A stretch of DNA of 64,000 nucleotides from positions 1,736,001-1,800,000 of the forward strand of contig CP064997.1 of NCBI GenBank assembly GCA_016700055.1, given 5' to 3'. This stretch comes from Actinomycetota bacterium (lineage in GTDB: Bacteria; Actinomycetota; Acidimicrobiia; Acidimicrobiales; Ilumatobacteraceae). Positions 1 through 6,088 of the stretch are shown here, one piece after another. Both the position numbers and the translations under genes were made by a program. Under the pieces are notes generated by a model. That model did no database searches, had not been told where the DNA came from, and saw only the letters and a program-made list of their open reading frames with translations. Every line of letters starts with the position of its first letter. Position 1 is the stretch's first letter.

Positions 1-245
1 CGCCGGAACGACGCCAGGTTCGCTCGGATCCACTCCGGTCGGTCGATCACCGAGATGTGCGCCGGGGTGGGCGGGCGCAGACCGGTCTCGGCCGCGACGA
101 GCTCTTCGGCCTCGGCGACGACGCCGGCCAGGTCGGCATCGGTGGGCAGGTCGGTGGTCGGTGCCGGCGAGCGGGAGCTGACGCGGATGGCGACCCGCTC
201 GGCAAGAGCCCAGTCGATCGGCGAGGGCAGGTCGGGGCTGGCCAT
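1..245 (-). CDS. DUF2342 (zincin_2) metalloprotease-like protein, N-terminal part only
   Basis: The gene starts at the ATG at 245 and runs off the left edge, leaving about 81 residues. The visible N-terminus has the IDWALAERVAIR opening, followed by the ISVIDRPEWIRANLASF segment. I recognise this as the actinobacterial zincin_2/DUF2342 family, also called coenzyme F420 biosynthesis-associated protein. The zinc-binding HExxH region would lie beyond the window, so catalytic competence cannot be judged. A short GGCGA stretch precedes the ATG. It is the last visible gene of a minus-strand series behind the small membrane protein and RsrA/SigR. The real substrate of this family is not established. 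Confidence 0.8.
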   Translation of the reverse strand, partial: MASPDLPSPIDWALAERVAIRVSSRSPAPTTDLPTDADLAGVVAEAEELVAAETGLRPPTPAHISVIDRPEWIRANLASFR

Positions 246-257
246 CTCGCCTTTGGT

Positions 258-271
258 GCGCGCTAGCGCGC
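258..271. other. perfect 14-bp palindrome between two genes
   Basis: GCGCGCTAGCGCGC is a perfect palindrome lying between the stop of the small membrane protein and the start of the DUF2342 gene. It could form a short RNA hairpin or bind a dimeric protein. There is no U-tract, so it is not a clear terminator. Its role is unknown. Confidence 0.4.
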
Positions 272-273
272 GC

Positions 274-429
274 TCAGCCCTCGCCGTGGTGCCGCTTGCC
301 CGGGTAGCGCGTGGCGGAGACCGACCTCAGGTAACTGGCGCCGAGGCCGACGACCGTGAGGATCAACAACGCCGAGAGTCCGACGCCGATCCACCAGTGC
401 CACACGTTCGCAGCGAGCAAGCCGAGCAT
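274..429 (-). CDS. small single-pass membrane protein
   Basis: This 51-residue protein starts at the ATG at 429, where a TACGAT -10 hexamer ends 6 nt upstream and suggests a leaderless mRNA. An in-frame ATG 33 nt further upstream is less likely because it would lie above that promoter. A hydrophobic helix occupies about residues 8-31, followed by a basic tail (TRYPGKRHHGEG) that probably faces the cytoplasm. I do not recognise the family. It sits between rsrA and the DUF2342 gene on the same strand. Confidence 0.6.
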   Translation of the reverse strand: MLGLLAANVWHWWIGVGLSALLILTVVGLGASYLRSVSATRYPGKRHHGEG

Positions 430-477
430 GTGCCGATCGTACCCACCTGATCGAGCGCCCACCCACTCCCCGGGGCG

Positions 478-729
478 TCACCCGATCTCGCCGTCGAGGT
501 CGAAGTCGGTGTCGAAGCAGCGCTCCAGCTTGGCGACCAGCTCCGGGGGCATCGCGTCTTCGTGGCACTTCTGGCGGATGACGAGCTTCAGCTCGGCATG
601 GAAGTCGAACGCCTGCAGGCAGTCCGTGCAGCCGTTCAGGTGGTGCTCGATCGCCTGGCGCGTGTCGGTGGTCAGCTCGTCGTCGAGGAATGCGTGGAGC
701 TCGTGGAGCGTCTCGTTGCAGTCAGCCAC
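478..729 (-). CDS. rsrA: anti-sigma factor, RsrA-like (mycothiol system)
   Basis: This 83-residue zinc-binding anti-sigma factor carries the hallmark HxxxCxxC motif (HHLNGCTDC, about residues 28-36), with a further upstream Cys (MADCNE) and a later one (QKCHED) as possible zinc or redox ligands. RsrA proteins hold SigR inactive and release it when thiol oxidation expels zinc. Its start overlaps the end of the sigma factor gene by 8 bp, which is the expected coupling. The length fits the family. Disulfide stress as the inducer is inferred from the family. Confidence 0.9.
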   Translation of the reverse strand: MADCNETLHELHAFLDDELTTDTRQAIEHHLNGCTDCLQAFDFHAELKLVIRQKCHEDAMPPELVAKLERCFDTDFDLDGEIG

Positions 730-1333
730 CGGAGGGCTCCCTCGTCGCGTCGGCAGGGACCGAGGCGTGTTCGTCGTCGACGAGCCCTTTGGCCCGTCCG
801 TAGTCGAACAACGACTTCTGCATCGCCTTTCTTCCCCGATGCAGTCGACTCATCACGGTGCCGATCGGGATGTCGAGCATCTCGGCGATCTCCTTGTAGG
901 AGAAACCCTCGACGTCGGCGAGCAGTACAGGCAGGCGGAAGTTCTCCGGGAGCGCCTCGAGCGCGCCCTTCACCTCGCCGTCGGTGAACAGGTCGAAGAG
1001 CTGGTCCTCCGCGCTGCGGCTGGCGATCGCGGACTCCATCGCCGGCAGGCGGCGGTACAGGTAGAGGTCCTCGATGTCGGCGATGTCGCTCTCGTCGGGG
1101 CGGCGCTGCTTGGAGCGATACGTGTTGATGAAGGTGTTGGTGAGGATCCTGTAGAGCCAGGCGCGCAGGTTGGAGCCCTCTGCGAAGGTGTGGAAGCTGC
1201 GGTAGGCCTTCAAGAAGGTCTCCTGCACGAGGTCCTCGGCGTCGGCCGAGTTGCGCGTCATCCGCAACGCGGCGGAGTAGAGCTGGGGCGCGTACTGCAT
1301 CGCCTCGGCCTGGAACGTCGCGCGTTCTGCCAC
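722..1333 (-). CDS. sigR: RNA polymerase sigma factor SigR (ECF)
   Basis: This ECF sigma factor of 203 residues activates the thiol-oxidative stress regulon in actinobacteria. Region 2 is visible as DAEDLVQETFLKAYRSF and region 4 as YKEIAEMLDIPIGTVMSRLHRG, which includes the recognition helix. The start is the GTG at 1333. A TAGGGT -10 hexamer ends 8 nt upstream of it, so a leaderless transcript is likely. A much longer upstream reading is possible but runs through the marR gene. It is coupled to rsrA and lies 11 bp behind the MarR gene. Confidence 0.9.
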   Translation of the reverse strand: MAERATFQAEAMQYAPQLYSAALRMTRNSADAEDLVQETFLKAYRSFHTFAEGSNLRAWLYRILTNTFINTYRSKQRRPDESDIADIEDLYLYRRLPAMESAIASRSAEDQLFDLFTDGEVKGALEALPENFRLPVLLADVEGFSYKEIAEMLDIPIGTVMSRLHRGRKAMQKSLFDYGRAKGLVDDEHASVPADATREPSGG

Positions 1334-1344
1334 GACCGAGGACC

Positions 1345-1872
1345 CTACGCTTCGACGGACTTGTCGGCACCCAGCTCGGCGACGAGATGCTCCAGGGCAG
1401 CTACGAAGCGCTCCATCATGTCGACGAGTGTGCCCAGCTCGTCGGTCTCGTACTCCGCGAGGATCCGAGCGAGTGCGCTCGTGCGTCGAGCCGCCGCGCT
1501 CTCGTGGCGGCTGCGTCCGGCGTCGGTCACCGACACCACCACCACCCGCCTGTCGTCGGGGTCCGCGAATCGCTCGACGAGCCCCGCACGCGCAAGTCGC
1601 TGCACCGCCCGCGTGGCGCTGGAGGGGTCGATGTGCAGCGCGTCGGCGAGGTCGCCCATGCGCCACGTCCGCTGGACGAGCAGGTCGAGGGCGTCCATCT
1701 GGCCGGGTTCGAGGGCTTCGGCGCCGACGCCGAAGAAGTGGTCACGCAACGCCCCGGCGGCCGCGCCGCGGCGCATCTCCCTCCATGCGTAACCGACGCG
1801 AAGCGCCAACTCGAACTGGGCGGGGTCGGCGAGGTCGACCGCCGATCGCGGAGTCGTGCTGGCGTCCGACAT
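1345..1872 (-). CDS. MarR-family transcriptional regulator
   Basis: This 175-residue winged-helix repressor-type protein contains the MarR core: QMDALDLLVQRTWRMGDLADALHIDPSSATRAVQRL (helix-turn-helix), then ERFADPDDRRVVVVSVTDAG, which is the wing with its typical DxRxxxV pattern. The start at 1872 (MSDAST) is preferred over one 27 nt upstream, because the -10-like TATTGT lies between them. It is upstream of sigR on the same strand and may influence that operon by read-through. Its ligand cannot be told from the sequence. Confidence 0.88.
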   Translation of the reverse strand: MSDASTTPRSAVDLADPAQFELALRVGYAWREMRRGAAAGALRDHFFGVGAEALEPGQMDALDLLVQRTWRMGDLADALHIDPSSATRAVQRLARAGLVERFADPDDRRVVVVSVTDAGRSRHESAAARRTSALARILAEYETDELGTLVDMMERFVAALEHLVAELGADKSVEA

Positions 1873-1877
1873 GGCAG

Positions 1878-1890
1878 TTGCACAATACAA
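1878..1890 (-). promoter_or_regulatory. candidate promoter/operator of the MarR gene
   Basis: On the minus strand TTGTATTGTGCAA shows TTG-N7-CAA symmetry, as in many MarR operators. It contains a TATTGT -10 candidate ending 9 nt from the MarR start codon. Autorepression is plausible but is inference. Confidence 0.4.
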
Positions 1891-1898
1891 ACGACCCA

Positions 1899-1944
1899 TC
1901 GCCCGCCTGAAGCCGCGGCCCTCGCCCGCCTAAAACCGCGGCCC
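1899..1944. repeat. tandem 23-bp repeat, two copies
   Basis: Two head-to-tail 23-bp units (1899-1921 and 1922-1944) share the core CCGCGGCCC and differ at two positions, both g to a. They sit immediately upstream of the MarR promoter, so they may hold activator or repressor sites. I cannot assign a protein. Confidence 0.7.
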
Positions 1945-1945
1945 T

Positions 1946-1983
1946 CGCGCCAATCTGGCGCGATACCTGCGTCTGGCGCAGGT
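1946..1983. repeat. two adjacent perfect inverted repeats
   Basis: CGCGCCA-ATC-TGGCGCG (1946-1962) is followed by ACCTGCG-TCTGG-CGCAGGT (1965-1983). Both stems are 7 bp and perfect, and both contain TGGCGC; a third TTGGCGCG lies near 1994. The cluster fills the spacer between the HerA-like and MarR genes. It could be a REP-like element or a transcript-end structure, but has no U-tract. Confidence 0.6.
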
Positions 1984-2018
1984 TCGTTGACACATTGGCG
2001 CGGAAGCTGCGGTTTGGG

Positions 2019-2062
2019 TCAGGGGGTCAGGGGGTCAGGGAGTCAGGGGGTCAGGGAGTCAG
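2019..2062. repeat. octamer tandem repeat, G-rich (about 5.5 copies)
   Basis: TCAGGG(G/A)G is repeated with an exact 8-bp period from 2019 and contains six G-runs separated by TCA. The pattern satisfies the G-quadruplex rule on the plus strand. The last unit overlaps the TGA stop of the HerA-like gene on the minus strand. Copy number may vary by slippage. Confidence 0.85.
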
Positions 2063-3594
2063 GTTGGTGGGTTGGTCCACGTCGTCGGTACGTCGGCGCC
2101 GCCCTCGGCGGTGAGGCGATTGCCGATCTGCACGAGTTGGGGAAGCGGCGAGATCGGACCGGCGACGAGTGCCTGGCCCAGCCCGAACCCGCTGGCCTGG
2201 CGAAGCAGGCCGGCGGGCACATGGGAGAACACGCCGACCAGGTCTTCGACGTCGGCCTGGCCGTTCATGCGCATCAGCACCAGGTTGTCGCACTGCGACA
2301 CGACGTTCGGGTGCACCTTGTCCGGTCGCTGCGTGGCCACGAACAGGTGCAGGCCGAACTTGCGGCCTTCGCCGGCGATCAACACGCCGAGGTCGTTGGT
2401 CGCCGCGAGCAGCGCGTCGTCGGTGACGGCGGGGAGGATGTTGTGGGCTTCGTCGATGGCGATCAGTGAGGGCCGGCGCTCGTGCCGGTGGGACCACCGG
2501 TTGGCGAGCATGACGAAGGCGACAGCGGTGCGCGAGTCGGGCTCGGGCAGGCTGCCGAGATCGACGACGACGCAGCGCTCGTCGCGCAGCCCGACGGAGC
2601 TGAGCGAGATCTCGCCGGGCCGGCGCCAGAGGGTCCACTCGTCGATGCCCAGGTTCTCGATGCGCAACGCCAGCGGCGCGGTCTCTACGTCTGCGGCAGC
2701 GGCCGACGCGACGTCGGCGACCGAGTACGGAGCCGTCAGCCTGGCCCTCACCTGCCGCAGGGCGGCGTAGCCCTCGAGGTCGCGCAGGGGGTGGAGCCGC
2801 AACAGATGCGCCTGGATGCCGATCGGTAGGTCGCTGAAGTCGGCACACAGCGTGTAGCTGGCGTCGTGACCCCGGCTGCGCACGGTGCGGACGTCGCCGG
2901 CCACCGCGCGGTAGCGCTGCCCTGCCGGCGACGGGTCGTCGTGGTCGCGCATGTCGCCGAGCAAGACGTGGTCGGAGTTGGGGTCGAGCACGACGATCGG
3001 CAGCGTCGTGGCGGCAAGGAGGCGCTCGAACAGCACTCCCGTCGTGTAGGTCTTGCCCGAGCCCGACTGCCCGCACATGAAGGTGTGCCGGGCGAAGCCT
3101 TTGCTGCGCAGGCGCGCTGGCACCGTCGGCGCCTGACGCCACGAGCCGATCTCCATGGTGTCCATCCCGGCGTCGGTTGCGGTGGCGATGACGCCGACCT
3201 CGGCGGCCGTGGCGGAACGGATCGCGCACTCACCGAAGGCATCGACGGACGCGACTGGTTCGTACGTCTCGCCCGCCAGCCGTCCGAGTACCACCGCATC
3301 GCCATTCACCGCGCGTAGGCGTAACCGGGCCCGCATCGAGTCGAACTGACCGCCATGCTCGGTGGCGAGATCTACCTGCGCTCCTTCACGCTCAACGGTC
3401 TCCGCGTCGTGCACCTGCACCACCACAGACGAGTCGTCGACACGCTCGACTACGGCGAGGTCGCCGACGCGCAGCCCGAGCTCGACCGGCCCGGCGAAGT
3501 TGACGTGGCGCCCGTCGGCCGAGTAGCCGACCGCGGCTACCGGCAAACGGCCGTAGAGCTCACGGCGAAGCCGCAGCACCTCGTGCTCATCCAT
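2059..3594 (-). CDS. HerA-like ATPase (DUF87 family)
   Basis: This 511-residue FtsK/HerA-type ATPase has Walker A at GQSGSGKT (about residues 175-182) and Walker B at SLIAIDEAHN, followed by the ATQRPDKVHP region typical of HerA-like translocases. Its N-terminal 110 residues are beta-rich, resembling the HAS-barrel. HerA proteins form hexamers that move DNA, usually with the nuclease NurA in archaea; no NurA is visible here. The ATG at 3594 has an AGGAGG ribosome site. A longer in-frame reading to 4185 would cover the divergent channel gene and is rejected. The gene ends inside an octamer repeat. Confidence 0.85.
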   Translation of the reverse strand: MDEHEVLRLRRELYGRLPVAAVGYSADGRHVNFAGPVELGLRVGDLAVVERVDDSSVVVQVHDAETVEREGAQVDLATEHGGQFDSMRARLRLRAVNGDAVVLGRLAGETYEPVASVDAFGECAIRSATAAEVGVIATATDAGMDTMEIGSWRQAPTVPARLRSKGFARHTFMCGQSGSGKTYTTGVLFERLLAATTLPIVVLDPNSDHVLLGDMRDHDDPSPAGQRYRAVAGDVRTVRSRGHDASYTLCADFSDLPIGIQAHLLRLHPLRDLEGYAALRQVRARLTAPYSVADVASAAAADVETAPLALRIENLGIDEWTLWRRPGEISLSSVGLRDERCVVVDLGSLPEPDSRTAVAFVMLANRWSHRHERRPSLIAIDEAHNILPAVTDDALLAATNDLGVLIAGEGRKFGLHLFVATQRPDKVHPNVVSQCDNLVLMRMNGQADVEDLVGVFSHVPAGLLRQASGFGLGQALVAGPISPLPQLVQIGNRLTAEGGADVPTTWTNPPT

Positions 3595-3639
3595 ATGGCC
3601 TCCTGTGCGTCGACTCGTCGAGCCTGCCATGCTGGTCGG

Positions 3640-4203
3640 GTGACGAACACACCCGACGCGCGGGCGGTTGGCCACGGGCTCGGCGAGTTCGATTCGAGCG
3701 AATTCTGGCGATTCGTGGCGATCAGTCTGGTGCGCACCATGGCACAGGTGACGGTGATCGCCGTGGCGTACCACGTGCTGCCGGTGAGCTCGTCGCAGCC
3801 GGGAGGGATCGGGATTCGCGCCCTCGTCGCTGCTGTGGCAATCGCGGCCGTAGTCGTCTGGCAGCTTCGCGGGATCCAGCACTCGAAGTACCCCATCGTG
3901 CGCGGGTTCGAAGCCTTGACCGTCGCAGTGTCGTTCATGGTCTGCGTGTTCGCGACGGCGTTCCTCTGCCTGTCGGCGCGTGACGTGAATGCGTTCAGCG
4001 AACCGCTCGAACCGACCGGGGCGCTGTACTTCACGATGACGACCTTGACCACCACCGGTTACGGCGACATCTACGCGCGCACTGACGGGGCCCGGATTGC
4101 AGTGATGGTGCAGATGCTGTTCAACGTGGTGGTGGTAGGTGCCGTCATCAAGTTGATCATCAGCGCGGCCCGTCAGCGGGTCCAATCAGTGCATGCCGGC
4201 TGA
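3640..4203 (+). CDS. potassium channel-like membrane protein
   Basis: This 187-residue protein has the canonical K+ selectivity filter TTGYGD at about residues 138-143, preceded by a pore helix and followed by an inner helix (about 149-171). Two further hydrophobic helices (about 27-47 and 58-77) precede the outer pore helix (about 90-112). The start is a GTG at 3640, diverging from the HerA-like gene with only 45 bp between them. The gene ends inside the convergent cyclase gene with a 44-bp overlap. No regulatory RCK domain is present, so gating is unknown. Confidence 0.88.
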   Translation: MTNTPDARAVGHGLGEFDSSEFWRFVAISLVRTMAQVTVIAVAYHVLPVSSSQPGGIGIRALVAAVAIAAVVVWQLRGIQHSKYPIVRGFEALTVAVSFMVCVFATAFLCLSARDVNAFSEPLEPTGALYFTMTTLTTTGYGDIYARTDGARIAVMVQMLFNVVVVGAVIKLIISAARQRVQSVHAG

Positions 4204-4837
4204 TCCGCCGGCCGCGGAGCTTCTGCAGGCCGAGCATCGTGATGTATGCGAGGTCCAGCGCACCGACCATGAGCGCGAGCGTGATCACGAACGAGTTGTC
4301 GGGATAGCGCAAGAACACGAAGACGGTCACCATGCCTGTCCCTAGGCCCTTCGACCACGCCACGGTGAACGACAGGCCGTGCGGTTCGATCCGGGTGAGC
4401 AGGAACCAGATGTACAACCCCGACATCAGCAGGTTGTCGAGGTAGGCGGACACGCTCCCGAGGGGCAGGTCGTAGCCGGAATCCCGCAGCGACCAGAAGA
4501 AGAGACCCCAGCCGATCAGCAAGAGCACGACGAGCAGGACGTGATGTTGCTTGAGCGCCGGTGCGGTCGTCTGCTTCGCGCCGTAGCGGAACACGTTGAA
4601 CAAGATGAACAGGTCGAGGATGAAGGCGCCGCGGTAGATCGTCTGCAGCCCCGGTCCCATGTCCTGGGTGAACACGAAGCCCCACATGAACTCCCAGGTC
4701 ACGTTCGACGTCGCCGCGAGGATCGGGATCTCCAGGTATCGGTGGCGCACGGCGATGAGCACGACGGCCACGTACGCCGGTGCCCACATCAAGAAGCCAC
4801 CGACGTACCAGAAGGTCTCCCAGTTCGAGTACGGCAC
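4160..4837 (-). CDS. probable transmembrane terpene cyclase (Pyr4-like)
   Basis: This 225-residue protein has about seven hydrophobic helices. Near the second helix it carries an N-x-x-W-E element (NVTWEF, Glu49) and in the last helix an Asp (GALDLAY, Asp195). Pyr4/PaxB-type integral membrane cyclases are of this size and topology and depend on one early Glu and one late Asp, so I assign it there. Such enzymes cyclise prenyl-derived substrates by protonation. The GTG start at 4837 is 42 bp after the MpaB-type oxygenase gene, with which it probably forms an operon. The substrate is unknown. It could instead be an unrelated seven-helix protein. Confidence 0.6.
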   Translation of the reverse strand: MPYSNWETFWYVGGFLMWAPAYVAVVLIAVRHRYLEIPILAATSNVTWEFMWGFVFTQDMGPGLQTIYRGAFILDLFILFNVFRYGAKQTTAPALKQHHVLLVVLLLIGWGLFFWSLRDSGYDLPLGSVSAYLDNLLMSGLYIWFLLTRIEPHGLSFTVAWSKGLGTGMVTVFVFLRYPDNSFVITLALMVGALDLAYITMLGLQKLRGRRISRHALIGPADGPR

Positions 4838-4879
4838 GGGCGGGGTCCTATCGCCTCGGCGACAAGCTGGAGGCGGTGG

Positions 4880-6031
4880 TCACGAGGACAACTCCCACGT
4901 GCGCGCGAGCTCGTCGGGAATGGCGAACGGTGGGCGCGTTCCGCCGCGCTCGTGGTCGAACATCCCGAGCAGGACGGCACGGGCGAACGGTTCGATCATC
5001 CGCTTCACATGGGCATCGTGCTCGATGTCGGACTCGACGAGGCGCAGCAGCCCGAGCAGAGGTTCGAGCAGCCGAAACCAGCCGGGCCGCCCGGGGGGCA
5101 CGGCGACCATGTTCGCGACGTCGTCGCCGATCAGGTGGCGGATCATCACCGGCACCAGCCGCCCGAGCCCGCGCACGTGCGCCGGTCGACCCGGTCGCGA
5201 CCCGAGGTGCGGGGTCATCTGCTCCATCGTCGTGACCAGGGCGTCGGTCATCGCGATGCCCTCCGGCGAGGAGTCGTACTGCCGCCGGCGGATCGCCGTC
5301 ACCAGCGCGGTCGCATCCTCGACCGTCGTCGGGCGCACATGCGTTCGGACGCCGAGCATCTCGCCGATCACGCTCCAGGTGTAGAGGTAGTCCTCCTGCT
5401 CCGACCGGCTGACCGCGATGCCCAGCCGGGCGAGCGGCTCGATCGGTACGTAGGAGAACGACAGCAGCGTGCCGGCGAGATCCTCCTGGTTGATCGGGAG
5501 ACCCCACTTGGCTTCGTCCCAGTTGCCGTCGGCCAGCAGGAGGTGACGCACGGCGGCGTGCATCAACCTCACCCGTTGAGCGGAACGGACCCCTGCCCCG
5601 CCAGGACCGAGCCCGCCGGGGGCCATGACGTCCATCAGGAACTGCCCCGTCTCGAAGATGCGCCGCCGCGTGTCGGTCTGGAGCCTGGCCGTCTCGAACA
5701 GCACCTTGACGCCCTTCGCGGCCGCGTATGCCGACGGCAGCGACGCGCAGAACAGCGACATCGAGATCTGCATCCCCCACACCTGGAAAAACCTCTCGGA
5801 CCGTTCGATGCGTGCCCGATCGACGTCGGCGGGCAGTGGGTCGCGGGCGAGGTAGTCGCGCACCTCCTCGGGAAGCCCGGCCGGTACCGGCGCGCCGTTC
5901 TCGACGAGCGCGCGCATCAGCTCGTTGACTCGCCTGATCTCGCCTTTACGGAACAGTGCGCCGACCACGTCGTCGGCGAGCGGGTCGCCGACGAGACGCA
6001 GCGCTTCCAGCTCTGCATCGCTCGGCACCAT
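4880..6031 (-). CDS. oxygenase MpaB/Lcp family protein (DUF2236)
   Basis: This 383-residue protein belongs to the DUF2236 family, which includes latex clearing protein Lcp and MpaB, heme-b oxygenases that cleave C=C bonds of polyisoprenoids. The family core is clear: QRVRLMHAAVRHLLL, then WGLPINQEDLAGTLLSFSY, then EQEDYLYTWSVIGEMLGV. The ATG at 6031 has an AGAGGA site upstream. No signal peptide is visible, so it is probably cytoplasmic, unlike secreted Lcp. It lies directly upstream of the terpene cyclase-like gene, which suggests sequential action on an isoprenoid. Confidence 0.88.
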   Translation of the reverse strand: MVPSDAELEALRLVGDPLADDVVGALFRKGEIRRVNELMRALVENGAPVPAGLPEEVRDYLARDPLPADVDRARIERSERFFQVWGMQISMSLFCASLPSAYAAAKGVKVLFETARLQTDTRRRIFETGQFLMDVMAPGGLGPGGAGVRSAQRVRLMHAAVRHLLLADGNWDEAKWGLPINQEDLAGTLLSFSYVPIEPLARLGIAVSRSEQEDYLYTWSVIGEMLGVRTHVRPTTVEDATALVTAIRRRQYDSSPEGIAMTDALVTTMEQMTPHLGSRPGRPAHVRGLGRLVPVMIRHLIGDDVANMVAVPPGRPGWFRLLEPLLGLLRLVESDIEHDAHVKRMIEPFARAVLLGMFDHERGGTRPPFAIPDELARTWELSS

Positions 6032-6088
6032 CGCAGCATCCTCTCATCGCTCGACCGATGTCCGATTCACGACGTACTCTCCATCTTC

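Noticed and set aside
1334..1666. Longer reading of SigR upstream through the MarR gene
   Set aside because: It is the shadow of marR in another frame; the GTG at 1333 with a TAGGGT hexamer fits the family length.
2019..2062. CRISPR-like repeat array
   Set aside because: The unit is 8 bp with no spacers. It is a microsatellite, and no cas genes are present.
3595..4185. Upstream extension of the HerA-like gene to give a 708-residue protein
   Set aside because: It would cover the divergent K+ channel gene. The ATG at 3594 has an AGGAGG site and the extension has low-complexity shadow sequence.
4160..4203. Frameshift or sequence error at the overlap of channel and cyclase genes
   Set aside because: Both proteins run to plausible ends; a 44-bp convergent overlap is acceptable in this compact DNA.
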